DNA of 64,000 nucleotides from Collinsella tanakaei YIT 12063 (GCF_000225705.1 NZ_JH126473.1:20388-84387), one strand, 5' to 3'. Shown: positions 30,460 to 40,045, numbered from the stretch's first letter. Translations and numbers: made by a program. Notes: generated by a model from the letters alone, not told the origin.

Positions 30460-30828
30460 TTAGAGGGTCTCGGGTGCGAGCGAGACGATCTTCATGTACT
30501 TCTTGTCACGAAGCTCGCGAGCGACGGGCCCGAAGATACGGGTGCCGACCGGCGAACCATCGTTGTTGATGACGACGCAAGCGTTGTCATCAAAGCGGAT
30601 GTAAGAACCGTCCTTACGACGGATCTCCTTAACGGTGCGAACGACGACGCACTTGACAACGTCCTTCTTCTTGACGTTGGCGCCAGGCGTGGCCTCCTGC
30701 ACGGCTGCGACAAAAACGTCGCCGATTCCCGCATAGCGGCGCTTGGAACCGCCAAGCACCTTGATGCAGCGAACCTTGCGTGCGCCGGAGTTGTCGGCGA
30801 CGTTCAGCATGGTTTGCATTTGAATCAT
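30460..30828 (-). CDS. rplN: 50S ribosomal protein L14
   Basis: A 122-residue 23S rRNA-binding protein at the subunit interface. [19 protein letters not shown] at the N-terminus and [13 protein letters not shown] near the end are diagnostic, and length is standard. The ATG at 30828 follows AGGAACTACC. A 100-base gap separates it from rpsQ, larger than elsewhere in the operon; I see no promoter or terminator in it. Confidence 0.98.
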   Translation of the reverse strand: MIQMQTMLNVADNSGARKVRCIKVLGGSKRRYAGIGDVFVAAVQEATPGANVKKKDVVKCVVVRTVKEIRRKDGSYIRFDDNACVVINNDGSPVGTRIFGPVARELRDKKYMKIVSLAPETL

Positions 30829-30928
30829 GGTAGTTCCTCCGAACCTAAACCAGCGAGAGGTGCGCCTTCCTAAATGGCGCGAATAGCAACCGGATGGCGC
30901 ACATCGCTGGGGGTATTACACGTCGTGC

Positions 30929-31198
30929 TTACTTGGCGCGCTCGATGATCTCGACGAGACGCCAACGCTTCATCTTCGACAGAGGACGGGTCTCCATAAC
31001 CTTGACGGTATCGCCGAGACCAGCCGTGCACTCCTCGTCATGAACGTGCAGCTTCTTGGTGCTGGTCATCATCTTGCCGTACTTAGGATGACGCTTGCGC
31101 TCCGTGATCTGGACAACGATGGTCTTGTTGCCAGAGATGGAGACGACAACGCCCTGGCGGACCTTACGCGAATTGCGCGCAACAGTCGTTTCAGTCAT
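30929..31198 (-). CDS. rpsQ: 30S ribosomal protein S17
   Basis: An 89-residue primary 16S rRNA-binding protein with an OB fold. RQGVVVSISGNKTIVVQ and KLHVHDEE, then GDTVKVMETRPLSKMKRW, match the family throughout. It follows rpmC by 17 bases within the S10-type operon. Confidence 0.98.
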   Translation of the reverse strand: MTETTVARNSRKVRQGVVVSISGNKTIVVQITERKRHPKYGKMMTSTKKLHVHDEECTAGLGDTVKVMETRPLSKMKRWRLVEIIERAK

Positions 31199-31215
31199 GT
31201 TCTAGCTCCTGAAAT

Positions 31216-31431
31216 CTACTCGGCGACAGCGGACTTCTCCGCTGCGATCTGGCGGGCGCGCTGCTCGGTAAGGATACGAGCGATATCCTTCTTCACGACG
31301 CCGACACGGGCGGTGTTGTCCAGCTGGCTCGTGGCCATCTGGAAGCGAAGGTTGAAGAGCTCGGCACGAGCCTCTTTCAGCTTCTCTGCAAGCTGCTCGT
31401 TCGAAAGCTCACGAATCTCTGCGGGCTTCAT
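31216..31431 (-). CDS. rpmC: 50S ribosomal protein L29
   Basis: A 71-residue two-helix protein at the peptide exit tunnel. [18 protein letters not shown] and the internal [14 protein letters not shown] plus [12 protein letters not shown] are diagnostic. Its ATG directly abuts the rplP stop codon, giving coupled translation. Confidence 0.98.
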   Translation of the reverse strand: MKPAEIRELSNEQLAEKLKEARAELFNLRFQMATSQLDNTARVGVVKKDIARILTEQRARQIAAEKSAVAE

Positions 31432-31863
31432 TTACTTATCCTCCCCGTTCTGCTGATCAGCGCGGGCAATGATCTTGGTCTTGATAGGCAGCTTGTGCTG
31501 GGCAAGACGAAGAGCCTCGCGAGCAATCTCCTCAGACACGCCGGCGATCTCGAACATAACGCGACCCGGCTTGACGACGGCCACCCACTCCTCGGGGTTA
31601 CCCTTACCAGAACCCATGCGGGTCTCCGCAGGCTTCTTTGTGATGGGCTTATCCGGGAAGATGGTGATGTAGACCTTACCGCCACGCTTCATATAGCGGG
31701 TCATGGCGATACGAGCGGCCTCGATCTGACGGTTGGTGATCCAATGACGCTCGAGAGCCTGAATACCGAAATCACCAAAATGGAGCTGGGTGTTGCCCTT
31801 GGCCTGGCCCTTCATGGAGCCACGCTGCACCTTACGGTGAAGAATACGCTTAGGAGCAAGCAC
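31432..31863 (-). CDS. rplP: 50S ribosomal protein L16
   Basis: A 143-residue protein next to the peptidyl-transferase centre and A-site t[38 protein letters not shown] and [18 protein letters not shown] match the family. The start is a GTG at 31863 that overlaps the rpsC TAG by one base (TAGTG), indicating reinitiation. Confidence 0.98.
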   Translation of the reverse strand: MLAPKRILHRKVQRGSMKGQAKGNTQLHFGDFGIQALERHWITNRQIEAARIAMTRYMKRGGKVYITIFPDKPITKKPAETRMGSGKGNPEEWVAVVKPGRVMFEIAGVSEEIAREALRLAQHKLPIKTKIIARADQQNGEDK

Positions 31864-32573
31864 TACTGACCCCTCCTCTCGTTATTGCGACGACGAGGAC
31901 GGGAAGAGCCCTCGAGAGCCGGGTTGGGAACAGGCTGGCCGGGAAGCTTCTCGCCCAGGTAGATCCAGACCTTGACACCGCAGGAACCCATGGTGGTGTG
32001 AGCGGTGGAGGTGCCATAGTCGATCTTGGCGCGCAGGGTGTGCAGAGGCACGCGACCCTCGCGGTACCACTCGCGACGACCCATCTCAGCACCGCCCAGA
32101 CGACCGGAGCACTGGATACGGATGCCCTTGGCGCCAGCCTTCATAGCGGACTGAACGGCCTTGCGCATGGCACGACGGAAGGCAACGCGGCCCTCGAGCT
32201 GCTCGGCAATGGACTGGGCGACCAGGTTGGCGTCCAGCTCGGGACGCTTGATCTCGATAACGTCGACGGACAGCTGGCCCTTGGCCACGCCGGCGACCTT
32301 CTCGAGCTCGGTACGAAGGCCGTCGATCTCGGCGCCCTTCTTACCGATGACGATGCCCGGACGGGCGGTAAGGATGATGACCTTCACCTTGTCACCAGCG
32401 CGCTCGATCTCGACGCGGGAGACGGCGGCACGGGAGAGACGCTTGTTCAGGAACTTGCGGATCTCGAGGTCGTTACCGAGGGTCTCAGCGTAGTTCTTCT
32501 CAGCGAACCAGCGGGAGCGCCAGTTCTCGGTGATGCCAAGACGGAAACCAGTGGGGTAAACTTTCTGACCCAT
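31863..32573 (-). CDS. rpsC: 30S ribosomal protein S3
   Basis: A 236-residue protein of the mRNA entry channel. [15 protein letters not shown] starts it, the KH domain has [14 protein letters not shown], and the C-terminal domain has [19 protein letters not shown]. It ends in a short basic tail ([12 protein letters not shown]). It lies 5 bases after rplV and overlaps rplP by one base. Confidence 0.98.
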   Translation of the reverse strand: MGQKVYPTGFRLGITENWRSRWFAEKNYAETLGNDLEIRKFLNKRLSRAAVSRVEIERAGDKVKVIILTARPGIVIGKKGAEIDGLRTELEKVAGVAKGQLSVDVIEIKRPELDANLVAQSIAEQLEGRVAFRRAMRKAVQSAMKAGAKGIRIQCSGRLGGAEMGRREWYREGRVPLHTLRAKIDYGTSTAHTTMGSCGVKVWIYLGEKLPGQPVPNPALEGSSRPRRRNNERRGQ

Positions 32574-32578
32574 GACGC

Positions 32579-32950
32579 TTATGCCTCCTTTCGGGGAGCG
32601 ACGATGATGGTGATGTGGCTGGTGCGCTTGAGGATGCGGGAAGCGGAGCCCTTAGCGCGGGGACGAATGCGCTTCAGGGTCGGACCCTCGTCGACATAAG
32701 CGGCCTTGATGACCAGGTTGTCGGCGCGCATGCCGTTGTTGTTCTCAGCGTTGGCGACAGCGGAACGCAGAACCTTCTCCACGTCGACAGCAACGTGACG
32801 ATCGCAGAAATGCAGGATGTCGAAAGCCGCAGCGACGTTCTTGCCGCGGATCAAATCGACCACAAGACGAGCCTTGCCGGGGGAAACGCGCACGTACTTG
32901 GCGGTAGCGCGAACCTCGCGAGTCTCGGTATCGGTAGACTTAGTTGCCAT
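32579..32950 (-). CDS. rplV: 50S ribosomal protein L22
   Basis: A 123-residue protein lining the exit tunnel, where changes in its hairpin loop alter macrolide response. [20 protein letters not shown] and [18 protein letters not shown] are the family blocks; the loop itself looks ordinary. It sits between rpsS (14 bases upstream) and rpsC. Confidence 0.98.
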   Translation of the reverse strand: MATKSTDTETREVRATAKYVRVSPGKARLVVDLIRGKNVAAAFDILHFCDRHVAVDVEKVLRSAVANAENNNGMRADNLVIKAAYVDEGPTLKRIRPRAKGSASRILKRTSHITIIVAPRKEA

Positions 32951-32964
32951 TTACGTAGAACCCC

Positions 32965-33225
32965 CTACTTGGCCTTGTGACCACGGAACGTACGAGTCGG
33001 TGCGAACTCGCCCAGCTTATGACCAACCATGGACTCGGTGACGTACACCGGAACATGCTTGCGACCGTCATGGACGGCGATGGTGTGACCAACCATCTCG
33101 GGGAAGATGGTGGAGGCGCGGGACCAGGTCTTGACGACGTCCTTCTTGCCTGCCTCGTTCATCGCGGTGATACGCGAGAGGAGGCGAGTCTCCACGAACG
33201 GGCCCTTTTTGAGACTTCTGCTCAT
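32965..33225 (-). CDS. rpsS: 30S ribosomal protein S19
   Basis: An 86-residue protein of the 30S head, paired with S13. [16 protein letters not shown] and [20 protein letters not shown], then [16 protein letters not shown], are diagnostic. It follows rplB by 30 bases. Confidence 0.98.
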   Translation of the reverse strand: MSRSLKKGPFVETRLLSRITAMNEAGKKDVVKTWSRASTIFPEMVGHTIAVHDGRKHVPVYVTESMVGHKLGEFAPTRTFRGHKAK

Positions 33226-33255
33226 AAGTGCTTTCTCCTAAAACTCGGTATCTAA

Positions 33256-34086
33256 CTACTTCTTGCGACGACGGATGATCAGGTCGTTGGAGACCTTCTT
33301 CTTCTTGCGGGTACGATAGCCCTTCGTCGGCTTACCCCAAGGAGTAACAGAGGGACGACCAGAGGTGTGGTTCTTGCCCTCGCCACCGCCGTGCGGGTGG
33401 TCAACCGGGTTCATGACAGTACCGCGGACGGTCGGACGAACGCCCATGTTGCGCTTACGACCGGCCTTGCCGATGACGATGTTGGAGTGCTCGGCGTTGC
33501 CGACCTCGCCAACGGTCGCGCGGCAGGTCACGAGGATGCGGCGCATCTCGGAGGAAGGCATACGGACGATGGCGTACTTGCCCTCCTTACCCATGAGCTG
33601 GCAAGCGGTACCAGCGGAACGGGCGATAGCAGCGCCCTTGCCAGGCTGGAACTCGATCGCGTGGATCAGGGTACCAACGGGGATCTCGGAAAGCGGCATG
33701 GCGTTGCCGGGCTTGATGTCGGCGCCAGCGCCGGACACGACGGTATCGCCAACCTTGAGGCCCTTGGGAGCCAGGATGTAGCGCTTCTCGCCGTCCACGT
33801 AGTGGAGCAGAGCGATGCGAGCAGAGCGGTTAGGATCGTACTCGATCGTGGCAACCTTGGCGGGCACGCCGTCCTTGTTGCGCTTGAAGTCGATGCGACG
33901 ATACTGACGCTTGTGGCCGCCGCCCTGGTGACGGACGGTGATGTGACCATGATTGTTACGGCCAGCCTTCTTGGACAGGGGCTCGAGAAGAGACTTCTCG
34001 GGAGTGGTGCAGGTGATCTCGGCAAAGTCCGAAATCGTCTGCCAGCGCCTGCCTGCGCTGGTCGGCTTAAGATGCTTTACAGCCAT
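33256..34086 (-). CDS. rplB: 50S ribosomal protein L2
   Basis: A 276-residue core 23S rRNA protein needed for subunit joining. Family blocks include [20 protein letters not shown], and [12 protein letters not shown] near the C-terminus, which holds the histidine important for peptidyl transfer support. Length is normal. A 161-base gap with two hairpins separates it from rplW, much longer than other gaps in the operon. Confidence 0.98.
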   Translation of the reverse strand: MAVKHLKPTSAGRRWQTISDFAEITCTTPEKSLLEPLSKKAGRNNHGHITVRHQGGGHKRQYRRIDFKRNKDGVPAKVATIEYDPNRSARIALLHYVDGEKRYILAPKGLKVGDTVVSGAGADIKPGNAMPLSEIPVGTLIHAIEFQPGKGAAIARSAGTACQLMGKEGKYAIVRMPSSEMRRILVTCRATVGEVGNAEHSNIVIGKAGRKRNMGVRPTVRGTVMNPVDHPHGGGEGKNHTSGRPSVTPWGKPTKGYRTRKKKKVSNDLIIRRRKK

Positions 34087-34163
34087 TAATCTATCCCTTT
34101 CATATCAATCCGCTCGCCACCGCAAGCTGGGATCGCGGGTGCGGTGACACCGGATTTACCACG

Positions 34164-34225
34164 GTATCGGGCGTATCTACTTTTAAGACCCGATACACCA
34201 TTCTCACGCCTCCCTTTCGGGAGGC
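34164..34225 (-). promoter_or_regulatory. Two hairpins between rplW and rplB
   Basis: GTATCGGG (34164-34171) pairs with CCCGATAC (34189-34196), and GCCTCCC (34208-34214) with GGGAGGC (34219-34225). They fill an unusually long gap in an otherwise tight operon. No T-run follows, so they more likely affect mRNA processing or translation than end transcription. Confidence 0.45.
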
Positions 34226-34247
34226 CTGAGCATTAAAGAACCTGAGC

Positions 34248-34535
34248 TTAGGCCTGGTTGCCGAAGACCTCGATGGAGTCGCCCTCAGCCAGGGTGACGA
34301 TGGCCTTTTTCCAGGAGCGGGTCTTGCCGGTGACATAGCGAACGCGCTTGTTCTTCGGCTTGACGGTCAGGGTGTTGACGCGGGTGACCTTGACGTTGAA
34401 GATCTCCTCAACAGCGTCCTTGATCTGATACTTGTTGGCGTCCTTAGCAACCTCGAACGTGTACTTGTTCTGCTCCATGTTGGAGAAAGCACGCTCGGAG
34501 ACGACCGGACGGATGATCACGGAATGTGCGTCCAT
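34248..34535 (-). CDS. rplW: 50S ribosomal protein L23
   Basis: A 95-residue protein at the tunnel exit that docks trigger factor and SRP. VIIRPVVSERAFSNMEQNKY and FNVKVTRVNTLTVKPKNKR are diagnostic. Its ATG overlaps the rplD stop by one base (TAATG). The trigger-factor contact region is normal. Confidence 0.98.
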   Translation of the reverse strand: MDAHSVIIRPVVSERAFSNMEQNKYTFEVAKDANKYQIKDAVEEIFNVKVTRVNTLTVKPKNKRVRYVTGKTRSWKKAIVTLAEGDSIEVFGNQA

Positions 34536-35161
34536 TAGGCGAGTACCTCCCCGAAGTGGGTCGCGACGTCAGCGGGCATCAGCAGGGCGCCGTTGTTAAC
34601 GAGGTCATAGGTGTTGGCCTCGTTGGGCGTGATGATGAACGTCTTGGGAATGTTGCGGAAAGACAGGTAGGCATTGATGTCGTCCTCGCGCACGATGATC
34701 GTGAGGCGCTTGCCCTCAAGGCCGAGAGCCTTGAGCATTGCCACAGCAGCCTTGGTGGACGGCTTCTCAAAGCCATAGTCGTCGACGAGAACGAGCTCGT
34801 TGTCGCGAACCTTAGCGGAAAGCGCGGAACGCATAGCGAGCTTGACCTCTTTGTTGTTCATACGCTTAGCGTAGGAGCGGGGCTTCGGAGCGAAGACCAC
34901 GCCGCCGTGACGCCACTGCGGGGAACGGGTCGAACCCTGACGGGCACGGCCGGTACCCTTCTGACGCCAAGGCTTCTTGCCGCCGCCGGAGACCTCGGAA
35001 CGGGTCTTAGCGGACTGGGTGCCCTGACGCCAGCAGGCCTGCTGGCAGGTAACGATGTGGTGCATAACGTGGAGGTTCGGCTCGATGCCGTAAACCTCAG
35101 CAGCGAGCTCGGCCTCGGCGACCTTGGTGCCCTCGCTGTTCTTTACATCAAACTTAGACAT
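34535..35161 (-). CDS. rplD: 50S ribosomal protein L4
   Basis: A 208-residue exit-tunnel protein; in enterobacteria it also represses the S10 operon. GGGKKPWRQKGTGRARQGS is the conserved tunnel loop, and RSALSAKVRDNELVLVDDYG follows. It is 50 bases after rplC. Whether it autoregulates here is unknown: the region before rplC has a hairpin at 35869-35887 but does not resemble the E. coli S10 leader. Confidence 0.98.
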   Translation of the reverse strand: MSKFDVKNSEGTKVAEAELAAEVYGIEPNLHVMHHIVTCQQACWRQGTQSAKTRSEVSGGGKKPWRQKGTGRARQGSTRSPQWRHGGVVFAPKPRSYAKRMNNKEVKLAMRSALSAKVRDNELVLVDDYGFEKPSTKAAVAMLKALGLEGKRLTIIVREDDINAYLSFRNIPKTFIITPNEANTYDLVNNGALLMPADVATHFGEVLA

Positions 35162-35211
35162 GTGGGTGTTCTCCTTGGTATGACTCTGGGCTTAAAAAGG
35201 GTTTTGGGCCC

Positions 35212-35832
35212 TTAAGCCATACGGATGGCGACCAGACCATTCTTGGCACCGGGCACAGCGCCCTTGACCAGAATGAGGTTCTGCTCGGCATCGATGCGGA
35301 CAACGGAAAGGTTCTTGACAGTCACGCGCTCATTGCCCATGTGGCCAGCCATCTTGACGCCCTTGAGAACGCGGGCGGGATAGGCGCACTGGCCGATGGA
35401 ACCGGAGTGACGGTGGAAGTGAGAACCATGGGTCATCGGACCACGACGCTGACCCCAGCGCTTGATGCGGCCCTGGAAGCCCTTACCCTTGGACGTACCG
35501 ATGACGTCGACCTTGGCGGTGTTCTCGAAATCAGCAACGGTAACGACGTCGCCCACCTTGTGCTCCTCGCCGTTCTCGACGCGGACCTCACGAAGGTAAC
35601 GGACGGGCTCGACGCCAGCCTTAGCAAAGTGACCAGCCATGGGCTTGGTAACGTGCTTGGACTTGATGTCGCCAAAGCCGATCTGAACGGCGTTGTAGCC
35701 GTCGGTCGCCTCAGTTTTAACCTGCGAGACGGTGCAGGGGCCAGCCTGGATGACCGTGACGGGAACGATGTTGTCGTTCTCGTCCCAAACCTGGGTCATG
35801 CCAATCTTGCGGCCGAGAATCATGTTGATCAT
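35212..35832 (-). CDS. rplC: 50S ribosomal protein L3
   Basis: A 206-residue protein near the peptidyl-transferase centre. [20 protein letters not shown] starts it, and [20 protein letters not shown] is the conserved loop region. The ATG at 35832 follows TTGGAGAT; a second Met lies three codons on. In this genome rplC, not rpsJ, is the first gene of the S10-type operon: rpsJ is 4.3 kb away and has its own terminator. Confidence 0.98.
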   Translation of the reverse strand: MINMILGRKIGMTQVWDENDNIVPVTVIQAGPCTVSQVKTEATDGYNAVQIGFGDIKSKHVTKPMAGHFAKAGVEPVRYLREVRVENGEEHKVGDVVTVADFENTAKVDVIGTSKGKGFQGRIKRWGQRRGPMTHGSHFHRHSGSIGQCAYPARVLKGVKMAGHMGNERVTVKNLSVVRIDAEQNLILVKGAVPGAKNGLVAIRMA

Positions 35833-35868
35833 GCAAGATCTCCAACTCTCGGTGGTCTTGGGACACTG

Positions 35869-35887
35869 CGAACACCCCTTGTGTTCG
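35869..35887 (-). promoter_or_regulatory. Leader hairpin of the rplC operon
   Basis: CGAACAC and GTGTTCG form a perfect 7-bp stem with a 5-base loop, 37 bases before rplC. It may be part of a ribosomal-protein leader; no known L3 or L4 leader motif is recognised. Confidence 0.4.
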
Positions 35888-36014
35888 CCCCTAGAGGACC
35901 ACTACCAACTACAGTGCACGCCGGTTTGCATTCGCCTACCTGCTCTTTACCACGCAACCCTGATGTGGCTCAAACTTGCAGACAGAATCCTCCCTCAACG
36001 GGCACAGCTTGATT

Positions 36015-36042
36015 AGTATACACGTGCCCGCGCGTTTCCATA
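36015..36042 (-). promoter_or_regulatory. Possible promoter of the rplC operon
   Basis: On the minus strand TATACT (36015-36020), preceded by TG, is a good -10 element. The best -35 match 16 bases upstream, TATGGA, is poor. It would give a leader of about 175 bases. Confidence 0.4.
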
Positions 36043-36135
36043 GCAGTTCATAAAGTCTTCACCTTGTCTGAACTGCAGCTTTACTGCGTCAAAGCGCTCC
36101 TCGCCTCTCGACAGAAGCAGGGAGCGCTCTTTTTT
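36043..36135 (+). ncRNA. Possible small RNA or orphan plus-strand terminator
   Basis: On the plus strand GCAGTTCA (36043-36050) pairs with TGAACTGC (36069-36076). AGCGCTCC (36093-36100) then pairs with GGAGCGCT (36121-36128) and is followed by CTTTTTT. This is a strong plus-strand terminator, but all nearby genes are on the minus strand. Either a short RNA is made here, opposite the rplC promoter, or the hairpin acts only weakly on the minus strand. Confidence 0.35.
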
Positions 36136-36235
36136 CTTGACAATGTTGGCCTGCCTATGCTTTGACCTCATAGACTTCACCTTTATGGCGCCATATTGCA
36201 GAGTCGATAAACGGATAACAGCCCGTATTTTTCGC

Positions 36236-36871
36236 CTAAAGCTTTTGGTTCACAATCGCAGTGTTGCTGAACGTCTCCGCTCGCGGATCGAACGCAAACT
36301 TGAGTACGCAACAATTGCCCAACGGCTGATCTTGGTCGCATTGGGCAAGATGCTCCCATGCCAGCTTGAACTGCAGGGTTGCAGACCCGTGCGAAACAGC
36401 CAACACATTGCATTGGTCTTCGCCACTTGCCTTTGCCGTAGCAACGGCATCACGCATCAACTGCATAAGCGCCCCGACCATGCGCGCTCTCAATTCGACG
36501 CTGCCCTCGCCCCCGTATGGCACGACTTCTTCGCGCGGATCCCACACGTTCAATGGAACATCGTCCACAGAGCCTTCTTCTAGCGAACCGTAGCTACGCT
36601 CAATAATGCCCGGACATTCCTGGACAAGCGGAACTTTGTGCCGGCCGTCACGGTACAGGCAGTCGCGGACCACATGCGCGGTGTCCATCGCGCGCTTGAG
36701 CGGCGAGCTGTAGATGGCACTAAATGCGATGTCTTGCGAAGCCATCCAGGCGCCCGCGCTCTTAGCCTGCAAGATACCCGCTGAGGTAAGCGGTGAATCG
36801 CAGCGGCCCTGCACCAATCTCTGAAGGTTGTAAAGCGTTTGCCCGTGACGGAGCAGGTATAGCGTATACAA
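36236..36871 (-). CDS. Histidine phosphatase family protein (phosphoglycerate-mutase-like)
   Basis: A 211-residue cytoplasmic phosphatase or mutase of the RHG superfamily. LYLLRHGQTLYN has the phospho-accepting histidine, YSSPLKRAMDTA the second arginine, ERSYGSLEEG the glutamate, and AVSHGSAT the second histidine. The substrate is undefined; small members act on sugar phosphates, nucleotides or cofactor precursors. It is one of three genes placed between rpsJ and rplC, on the same strand, 63 bases after the cation transporter gene. Confidence 0.9.
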   Translation of the reverse strand: MYTLYLLRHGQTLYNLQRLVQGRCDSPLTSAGILQAKSAGAWMASQDIAFSAIYSSPLKRAMDTAHVVRDCLYRDGRHKVPLVQECPGIIERSYGSLEEGSVDDVPLNVWDPREEVVPYGGEGSVELRARMVGALMQLMRDAVATAKASGEDQCNVLAVSHGSATLQFKLAWEHLAQCDQDQPLGNCCVLKFAFDPRAETFSNTAIVNQKL

Positions 36872-36934
36872 GTGCGTTCTCCTTAGAACTTGGCGGCCTT
36901 TTCTAGATTGAGACGCGATCTTTCATGAAGCGCG

Positions 36935-38086
36935 CTACTGGCACGCGCTCACGTAATCATCGTCCACAGTAATCTTGGCAACAGCCTGCGGATATTCCTT
37001 AACCACACGGCGCGCGAGCTCAGACCTTAGCTCGTCTGAGGAGAGCTGCATGTCTTCCGGGCGCAGGCAATCGAAAATAACGTTGGTATGCGTTGGACCG
37101 GGCACCGTGCGCAAGTCATGGATCGAGAGGCGCGGGTCGATTTCTTTTGCGATCGCATCGATACGGTTGCGCATATCTGTCACCGCGGGGTCATCGGTCA
37201 CGATGGGATCGTAATGCAGGGTTACGATAAGACCGTCGTCGTCCTTAAATGCTTGCTCGATGTTATCGAGGACGTCATGGCTGTCCATGGGGTTGGTCTC
37301 GGCGGCCATCTCCACGTGCGCGCTAGCGAATTGACGACCGGGACCATAGTCATGGACCATGAGATCATGGGTGCCCAGCACGCCGGGATAGCTCATGATT
37401 TTCGACCTGATGTGCGCCACAAGCTTGGGGTCCGGCGCCGAGCCAAGCAGCGGATCAACCGTGTCGCGAAGAAGCTCTACGCCGCTCCATGCGATATATG
37501 CCCCAACAGCGAGGCCCGCCCATGCATCGAGCTGGAGCGAGGTAACGCGTGCAACCACTGCTGAAAGAAGGACCGCACCGGTAGCGATGCAGTCGTTTGT
37601 TGAGTCTTGAGCGGTAGCGATAAGGGTTTCCGAGTCGATTTTGTTACCCAAAGAGCGGTTGAACGCAGCCATCCAGCACTTAACGAGGATAGACAGGGTT
37701 AGAACCGCCACCAACGCCAATGAGAATTCAACCTGCGTAGGATTGACGATCTTATCGATAGACGACTTGATAAGCTCAACTGCCACCAGCAGCACCAAGA
37801 CGGCGACCGCAAGGCCCGACAAGTACTCATAACGACCATGGCCGTAGGGATGCTCGGGGTCCGCCGGGCGACTTGCAAGCTTGAAGCCCAGCACGCTCAC
37901 GATGTTCGAAGAGGCGTCGGACAGGTTGTTGAGGGCATCGGCGACGATTGAAACTGACCCGCTCATTACGCCCACGGCGGCTTTTGCCGCGCACAGCAGA
38001 ACATTTGCCACGATACACACCATGCCCGCCAGCGCGCCCACCCGTGCTCGGTCTCCACCTGCGCGCTTAATAATCCATTCGCCCAT
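36935..38086 (-). CDS. Cation diffusion facilitator family transporter
   Basis: A membrane exporter of Zn2+, Fe2+, Mn2+ or similar ions driven by proton exchange. Residues to about 210 hold six transmembrane segments; SVSIVADALNNLSDASSNIV carries the metal-site aspartates on segment 2, and STNDCIATGAVLL the pair on segment 5. EHPYGHGRYEYLSGL is the family loop. The C-terminal domain (about 220-300) is the cytoplasmic CTD, extended by about 70 further residues. I chose ATG 38086 (MGEWIIKRAG) because a G-run sits 6 bases upstream; ATGs at 38092 and 38116 are possible. Metal specificity is not assigned. Confidence 0.88.
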   Translation of the reverse strand: MGEWIIKRAGGDRARVGALAGMVCIVANVLLCAAKAAVGVMSGSVSIVADALNNLSDASSNIVSVLGFKLASRPADPEHPYGHGRYEYLSGLAVAVLVLLVAVELIKSSIDKIVNPTQVEFSLALVAVLTLSILVKCWMAAFNRSLGNKIDSETLIATAQDSTNDCIATGAVLLSAVVARVTSLQLDAWAGLAVGAYIAWSGVELLRDTVDPLLGSAPDPKLVAHIRSKIMSYPGVLGTHDLMVHDYGPGRQFASAHVEMAAETNPMDSHDVLDNIEQAFKDDDGLIVTLHYDPIVTDDPAVTDMRNRIDAIAKEIDPRLSIHDLRTVPGPTHTNVIFDCLRPEDMQLSSDELRSELARRVVKEYPQAVAKITVDDDYVSACQ

Positions 38087-38287
38087 ATGCATCCCCCCCC
38101 GCTCTTGCTTAGACATGACTTTCGATTGTATTCCTCTTTATACTCCGCAGTGCAACGCATCGACCATCTGTTGCGGATTCACACGGTGGCGTCGCGGCGC
38201 TTTACCGGATGCCCGGCAATGCAGCTATGCAATGGAACCGGCGGCCTTGGATGTGCGAGCGCAAAGGCAGGCACGCTTGTACGTTGC

Positions 38288-38700
38288 GGCTCCCAGCTTG
38301 CACCCGGAAGCCAGCGCGTGCGATAGGACATCATTCCTGCGCCCGCCTGGGACCCCAGCGGGGTTTTGGGTGCCGCGGCGTGCATGCATACGCTCCTGGC
38401 TATACGAACGGGCACCAATTCCTGATTTGGGGACCCTTGCGTACATGGCGACAAAACGGTTTTGTCCGTTGGGCCACCCGGCTTCAAGCTAGGCGCCCCA
38501 ACGGACTTTACCCCAGGACTGAACATACGCAAGGGCACCTATACCGTCGATGGGTTCCCACCCGTAGCTATTAAGCCACCGCAAAGATACAAGTGGGCAC
38601 CAAACATGAAATTAGATTCCCATCCGTAACTATGGAGCTGGCTCCATTGGTCCGTACGGCACCCAATTAGAAACTGGGGACCCAAACGGACAGCATCATT
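38288..38700. repeat. 61-62-bp-period array of covarying dyad elements, locus B
   Basis: Dyad elements start at 38288, 38350, 38411, 38472, 38534, 38596 and 38658. Each spans about 41 bases and has an inner GGG/CCC pair and an outer stem. The outer stems differ but keep pairing: TACG/CGTA (38403-38406 with 38440-38443), TCCGTTGGG/CCCAACGGA (38465-38473 with 38497-38505), TACG/CGTA (38526-38529 with 38563-38566), TAC/GTA (38588-38590 with 38626-38628) and GTCCGT/ACGGAC (38650-38655 with 38686-38691). The family is the same as locus A (29685-29960). The rest of the gap 38087-38982 shows no gene. Confidence 0.78.
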
Positions 38701-38982
38701 GCGCTCATGAAAAACCGATCTTCACATACCTAAGCCAAGCCCCTTCGAACGGCGCTGGAACATGAAGACTTTGATTCATTGAGAATCACGCGATGCGCAC
38801 CGGATACCGATAACCAGGCAATCTAATCCGTTTACCGAATGATTAAACAGAACGTTGAAAACGGGAGAGCCGCCTACCAGCAGAAGAAAGATTACGTCGA
38901 TATCAACCGATTATCCAGGCAATACGCATGTGCAAGCATAGTAGCCCACACTAACGCAAGGCAGCTTTGATGGGAGGGCGAT

Positions 38983-40017
38983 ATGCCGCGTTCGCTTGAG
39001 ACCACACTTATAAAAAAGATTGCTGACGCATTCTCGAGCGGAAAGCTCTACACCCCCAAAACAGACTCCGAGCGCCAAGGGTTGAAGCGGCGCGTTCTCA
39101 AAGGGACGGTAGCGACACCCTATAAGGGCCTCTACGCACTTACGGAGCAATGGCTGGACATGGAGAAGCCGCAGCAATACAAGATGATTATCAAAACGCT
39201 CGCAGAGCTTTATCCCAACTGGGTTTTCTGCTCATTTTCAGCCGCCGTGCTGCACGGTCTCGAAGTTCCCTTTACAGAGATGAATCTGATTCACATCGCC
39301 GCGACTTGCAGCCGACGTACCAACGATTTGGTCTATCACCACATGAAGATCGATAGCCCTGAGAACGTGGACGGAGTGAAATGCGACTCCATAGACGGCA
39401 CCGTATTAGAATGCGTCCGAAAAAGCGACTTTAGATACGCCCTGGCGGTGGCAGATTCATCGCTGCGCTTATTGAGGCGCAATGCAAAGGAAATGATTGA
39501 GAGGATAGAGACCAAATGTAAGGGCAGACACGGCATAGCCTACGTCAAAGAGGTCTTTGGCCATGCCAATAGCAGGGCTGAAAACGGCGGGGAATCATAT
39601 GCGCGAGCAGTGATGATAGAGAACGGCGTTATGTTACCAAAGTTGCAGGTTGAACATTATGATCCAGTCACCAGGACAAAATACAGGGACGATTTTGAGT
39701 GGGAGCTCAAGACTGGAAACGTGGCTGGCGAGCTCGATGGTAGCAAAAAATATACCCTGATAGCCAAGAATCGAGGCGCAACAATCGAGCAGGTGCTTCT
39801 CGAAGAACGTCAACGCGAATCCAGGCTGAGAAACCAGGGGCTCAAGTTCGCGCGATTTACCTTTGACCAGATCCGGCAAGTCTCTTCTTTCATAGATATT
39901 CTCGATTCTTGCGGCATTCCAAGGATTGGAATAAATCCTCGTGCACCAAAGCCGCCGGCCAAGCGAAGAGAGATCGCATCTCGAACGTACAAACGAAAAA
40001 GCCAGAGACAAAGATAA
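38983..40017 (+). CDS. AbiEi-like protein with nuclease-like C-terminus
   Basis: A 344-residue cytoplasmic protein. The N-terminal 140 residues resemble the AbiEi-type winged helix (KIADAFSSGKLYTPKTD, then VFCSFSAAVLHGLEVP), known from type IV toxin-antitoxin antitoxins. The C-terminal part (FEWELKTGNVAGELDGSKKY) looks like the E-x-DG-x-K region of DUF559/Vsr-like endonuclease folds. Both assignments are from pattern memory. No toxin gene of the AbiEii type is adjacent. The ATG at 38983 follows GGGAGGGCGAT. It lies alone on the plus strand inside the gap between rpsJ and rplC, next to repeat array B. Confidence 0.7.
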   Translation: MPRSLETTLIKKIADAFSSGKLYTPKTDSERQGLKRRVLKGTVATPYKGLYALTEQWLDMEKPQQYKMIIKTLAELYPNWVFCSFSAAVLHGLEVPFTEMNLIHIAATCSRRTNDLVYHHMKIDSPENVDGVKCDSIDGTVLECVRKSDFRYALAVADSSLRLLRRNAKEMIERIETKCKGRHGIAYVKEVFGHANSRAENGGESYARAVMIENGVMLPKLQVEHYDPVTRTKYRDDFEWELKTGNVAGELDGSKKYTLIAKNRGATIEQVLLEERQRESRLRNQGLKFARFTFDQIRQVSSFIDILDSCGIPRIGINPRAPKPPAKRREIASRTYKRKSQRQR

Positions 40018-40045
40018 GGACTGGGTCAAGGCGGATAAAACCCAC

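Noticed and set aside
29685-38700. The 61-bp arrays as functional CRISPR arrays
   Set aside because: The repeat units are too divergent within each array, their stems covary, and there is no cas gene in the window. A decayed array cannot be excluded, so they are listed as repeats.
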